Origin: Nitrospirota bacterium
GTDB taxonomy: Bacteria > Nitrospirota > Nitrospiria > JACQBZ01
Assembly (NCBI GenBank): GCA_016201865.1
Contig: JACQCA010000034.1
Span: 1 to 34,604 of the forward strand
DNA length: 34,604 bases
Direction of reading: 5' to 3'
Position numbers and translations under genes: made by a program. The notes beneath the pieces are model-generated. The model was not told the DNA's origin. It ran no database searches and saw nothing but the letters and a program-made list of their open reading frames with translations. Below, one piece after another: positions 32,997-34,604 of the stretch (position 1 is its first letter; each line of letters starts with the position of its first letter).

Positions 32997-33821
32997 CTAA
33001 GGTGAAGTTACTTGAACCATTACATCGGATCCGGTGGGTGAACCCTGATCCACGACCCCGATGTAATACGCGCCGGTCTCCGTTGCCCGGAACCGGATAT
33101 CGTCGTTGGAATAAACATCCTGCATCTCATAGACATCCTGATCCACGGAGGGAATTCGCGAAAGATACGTATCCGTCCTCCCCTGGAGGAGCTGGACCCG
33201 GACGGTATAATCCTGGCCCCGTGTCCCGGAAAACATAAACCGGATCGTCTCTCCCGGAACCAACTTAAAGAGGACCGGATCATCATTCTCAAGCAACGGC
33301 ACGGTTTCCGTGAGAGACTCAAGGTTCTCATCGTAGGAATAGATGCGGACCGAATAAGCGCATCCGCTTCCCGTATCTTGAACGGCGATATAATATTCTT
33401 CCTTTCCGGATTCGGCGGCGAAGGTCAGCGAGTCATTGGAATAGTAATCCACCAGGGCCGTATGGCTCGGATCGATCAGGTACACCGGAGAGACATAGGT
33501 GTGGCAGGTCCCCGTCGTCGTCTTGACTTTAACCGTATACGAGTGCCCCGCCGTGACCGGGAAACGCCAACCATCGACTTCATCCGGCGGCAGGTAAATC
33601 GCGGAGGGAGGATCGTTGACCCGTAGAACGGTCGTCCTGGAGGCATCCCAGCAGGTTCCCGACTCGCATATTACCTCTTCAGGCTTCACCGCCGGGCCGC
33701 AACCGGATAGGACCGGAAGCAAAAGAACGCCCAGAAGGATGAGAGAAGCCCCTCGCCGCCGGATCTTTAAATTCCGGTTCTTGTCTGCCGTCAATGGATT
33801 ATGGAAAACCATCTCGTTCAT
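32997..33821 (-). CDS. Lipoprotein with two PPC-like beta domains
   Basis: The protein has 274 residues. After a basic stretch the hydrophobic segment LILLGVLLLPVLSGC provides a lipobox (LSGC). The mature part holds two related beta domains of about 110 residues. Each has the pattern of bacterial pre-peptidase C-terminal (PPC) domains: GHSYTVKVKTTTGTC...YYSNDSLTFAAESGKEEYYIAVQDTGSG in the first, and GQDYTVRVQLLQGR...VYSNDDIRFRATETGAYYIGVVDQGSP in the second. No protease domain is attached, so it is probably a surface or periplasmic binding module. The start may be 33821 or the next ATG at 33812, whose spacing to AGAGG is better. Confidence 0.72.
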   Translation of the reverse strand: MNEMVFHNPLTADKNRNLKIRRRGASLILLGVLLLPVLSGCGPAVKPEEVICESGTCWDASRTTVLRVNDPPSAIYLPPDEVDGWRFPVTAGHSYTVKVKTTTGTCHTYVSPVYLIDPSHTALVDYYSNDSLTFAAESGKEEYYIAVQDTGSGCAYSVRIYSYDENLESLTETVPLLENDDPVLFKLVPGETIRFMFSGTRGQDYTVRVQLLQGRTDTYLSRIPSVDQDVYEMQDVYSNDDIRFRATETGAYYIGVVDQGSPTGSDVMVQVTSP

Positions 33822-33837
33822 CCTCTCTCCAAAAATG

Positions 33838-34458
33838 TCACTGCTCCTTCTCAATAATGCCCAGAAGACGCTCTTTCGCTCCACGCGCCGCCTGCTCCGC
33901 CCGGCGGTCTTTTTCCTGAATCGCCTTCTGAATCATGATATCCGCGGCCATCTGGGCGGCGCCGGCGTAGTCTTCATTGCTGATCTTGACCACCGCATAG
34001 GACCGGTAATAATAAGACAGGCGGTTTCCTTCATTCCGTTGGTATTTTTCCCAGTACGGTCTTTCCAAAAAAGCGCCGCTGACCCGGACCCGGCTGGTAA
34101 CTAATGCCACGGAATCCTCGATAAATCTCCCGACCGCATCCCGATCAGTCCCGCTCAGCCCCTTCAAGGCCTCCGACCGGATATCGGCGGCAATCGCCTC
34201 GACAATATGCTGCTTACCCGTCAATTCGGCGCTCCGGATCCCCACATCCATATCGTGGGACTGATCCCCCGTGCCGACGAAATATTTGTATCCATTGCTC
34301 TCCGCAAAACCCAGGTTCTTTTTCACCAGGTCGGGCTTATCCCCGCTCGTCTCCACCAGGGATTCCGCGCCGACCATCGGCTTGTTTGAAGCACATCCCG
34401 CCAAGGCTCCTCCAAGAACCAGAACGACTAAACCGGAATAAACCCACAATCGATTCAT
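33838..34458 (-). CDS. LPP20 family lipoprotein (FlgP-like), first gene of the operon
   Basis: The product has 206 residues. The signal peptide ends in a clear lipobox (GGALAGCAS), so Cys22 is lipidated. The mature domain is LPP20-like: GYKYFVGTGDQSHDMDVGIRSAELTGKQHIVEAI, then a helical RDAVGRFIEDS segment, VRVSGAFLERPYWEKYQ and RSYAVVKISNEDYAGAAQ, ending in a charged coiled-coil tail. FlgP of Vibrio has this fold. The ATG at 34458 is next to an inserted IS element, and no Shine-Dalgarno sequence remains in the usual window. The signal peptide and mature protein are intact, so the insertion lies in the leader, not the gene. Confidence 0.78.
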   Translation of the reverse strand: MNRLWVYSGLVVLVLGGALAGCASNKPMVGAESLVETSGDKPDLVKKNLGFAESNGYKYFVGTGDQSHDMDVGIRSAELTGKQHIVEAIAADIRSEALKGLSGTDRDAVGRFIEDSVALVTSRVRVSGAFLERPYWEKYQRNEGNRLSYYYRSYAVVKISNEDYAGAAQMAADIMIQKAIQEKDRRAEQAARGAKERLLGIIEKEQ

Positions 34459-34465
34459 TGTGAAC

Positions 34466-34604
34466 TGGACTGCACCCCTGAAACTGGACGAACTATGTTA
34501 GAGTACCCGACAGGATCACCGGCCCCCGATAAGGGGCAGAAAGGATCTTGTCATGAGAAGTCAGCGAACCTTCAGTTCCGAGTTCAAACGCCAAGTGGTC
34601 GAGG
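34466..34604 (+). mobile_element. IS3-family (IS150-like) insertion sequence, left end only
   Basis: The element starts at about 34466 with TGGACTGCACCCC, followed by CTGAAACTGGACGAAC, which resembles the IS150-group terminal inverted repeat (TGtACTGCACCC...TGGACGA). A short GCCCC/GGGGC hairpin lies at about 34523-34538, before the transposase start. The rest of the element is beyond the right edge, so its length, right end and target duplication are not visible. Confidence 0.7.
34553..34604 (+). CDS. IS3-family transposase OrfA, N-terminal fragment at window edge
   Basis: The ATG at 34553 has AAGGA upstream and the frame is open to the edge: MRSQRTFSSEFKRQVVE. The FSSEFKRQVVE start is characteristic of the helix-turn-helix OrfA of IS3-family elements, which is fused to OrfB by -1 frameshifting to make the DDE transposase. 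Only 17 codons are visible. Confidence 0.75.
   Translation, partial: MRSQRTFSSEFKRQVVE

Noticed and set aside
1-34604. CRISPR arrays, rRNA genes and replication origin
   Set aside because: No regularly spaced repeats, rRNA-like conserved sequence or DnaA-box cluster was noticed in the window.

Overview
The window is a 34.6 kb piece of a GC-rich bacterial chromosome. Gram-negative features (exported c-type cytochromes, several lipoproteins, outer-membrane-type FlgO/LPP20 proteins), a Rieske/b6-type complex with a fused haem c domain, an HspR-like regulator and ClpC together suggest a Nitrospirota-like or related deep-branching lineage. That placement is an inference, not an identification. 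Near-consensus sigma-70 promoters (TTGACA with 16-18 bp to TAnnnT) recur and support several start choices.

Positions 1-26.1 kb look like ordinary backbone. On the minus strand lie an aldehyde dehydrogenase (cut by the left edge), an acetolactate-synthase-like TPP enzyme and class II fumarase, followed by a DUF1059 protein and an exported protein of unknown function. A clpC - TPR protein - tsaD cluster comes next, divergent from a two-component unit made of a 7TM-GAF histidine kinase and a response regulator-GAF-HD-GYP protein that is split by a frameshift. After these comes an apparent operon, Rieske - cytochrome b6/c fusion - J-protein - HspR-like regulator, then hemW and a divergent di-haem peroxidase. 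A KimA-like potassium transporter is flanked by two paralogous membrane-anchored proteins built of about 23-residue repeats. The backbone part ends with an IT-superfamily antiporter, a lipoprotein, a YbhB-family gene broken by an in-frame amber codon, and VanZ-like genes.

Positions 26.3-29.2 kb are accessory DNA. They hold two 24 bp direct repeats that resemble a tRNA 3' end, a tyrosine recombinase, an excisionase-like remnant, and a short divergent ClpP-type peptidase in locally AT-richer sequence.

Positions 28.95-34.46 kb hold a tightly packed minus-strand operon: LPP20 lipoprotein, PPC-domain lipoprotein, LPP20/FlgT-like protein, FlgO-domain protein, FlgO-PEGA-DUF5683 protein, and a small zf-HC2-like protein. 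It resembles the Vibrio FlgO/FlgP/FlgT outer-membrane set, but no flagellar gene is in view. This is the best candidate for an undescribed system here. An IS3-family (IS150-like) element begins about 7 bp upstream of its first start codon and runs off the right edge, so it has probably removed the operon's native promoter and ribosome binding site.
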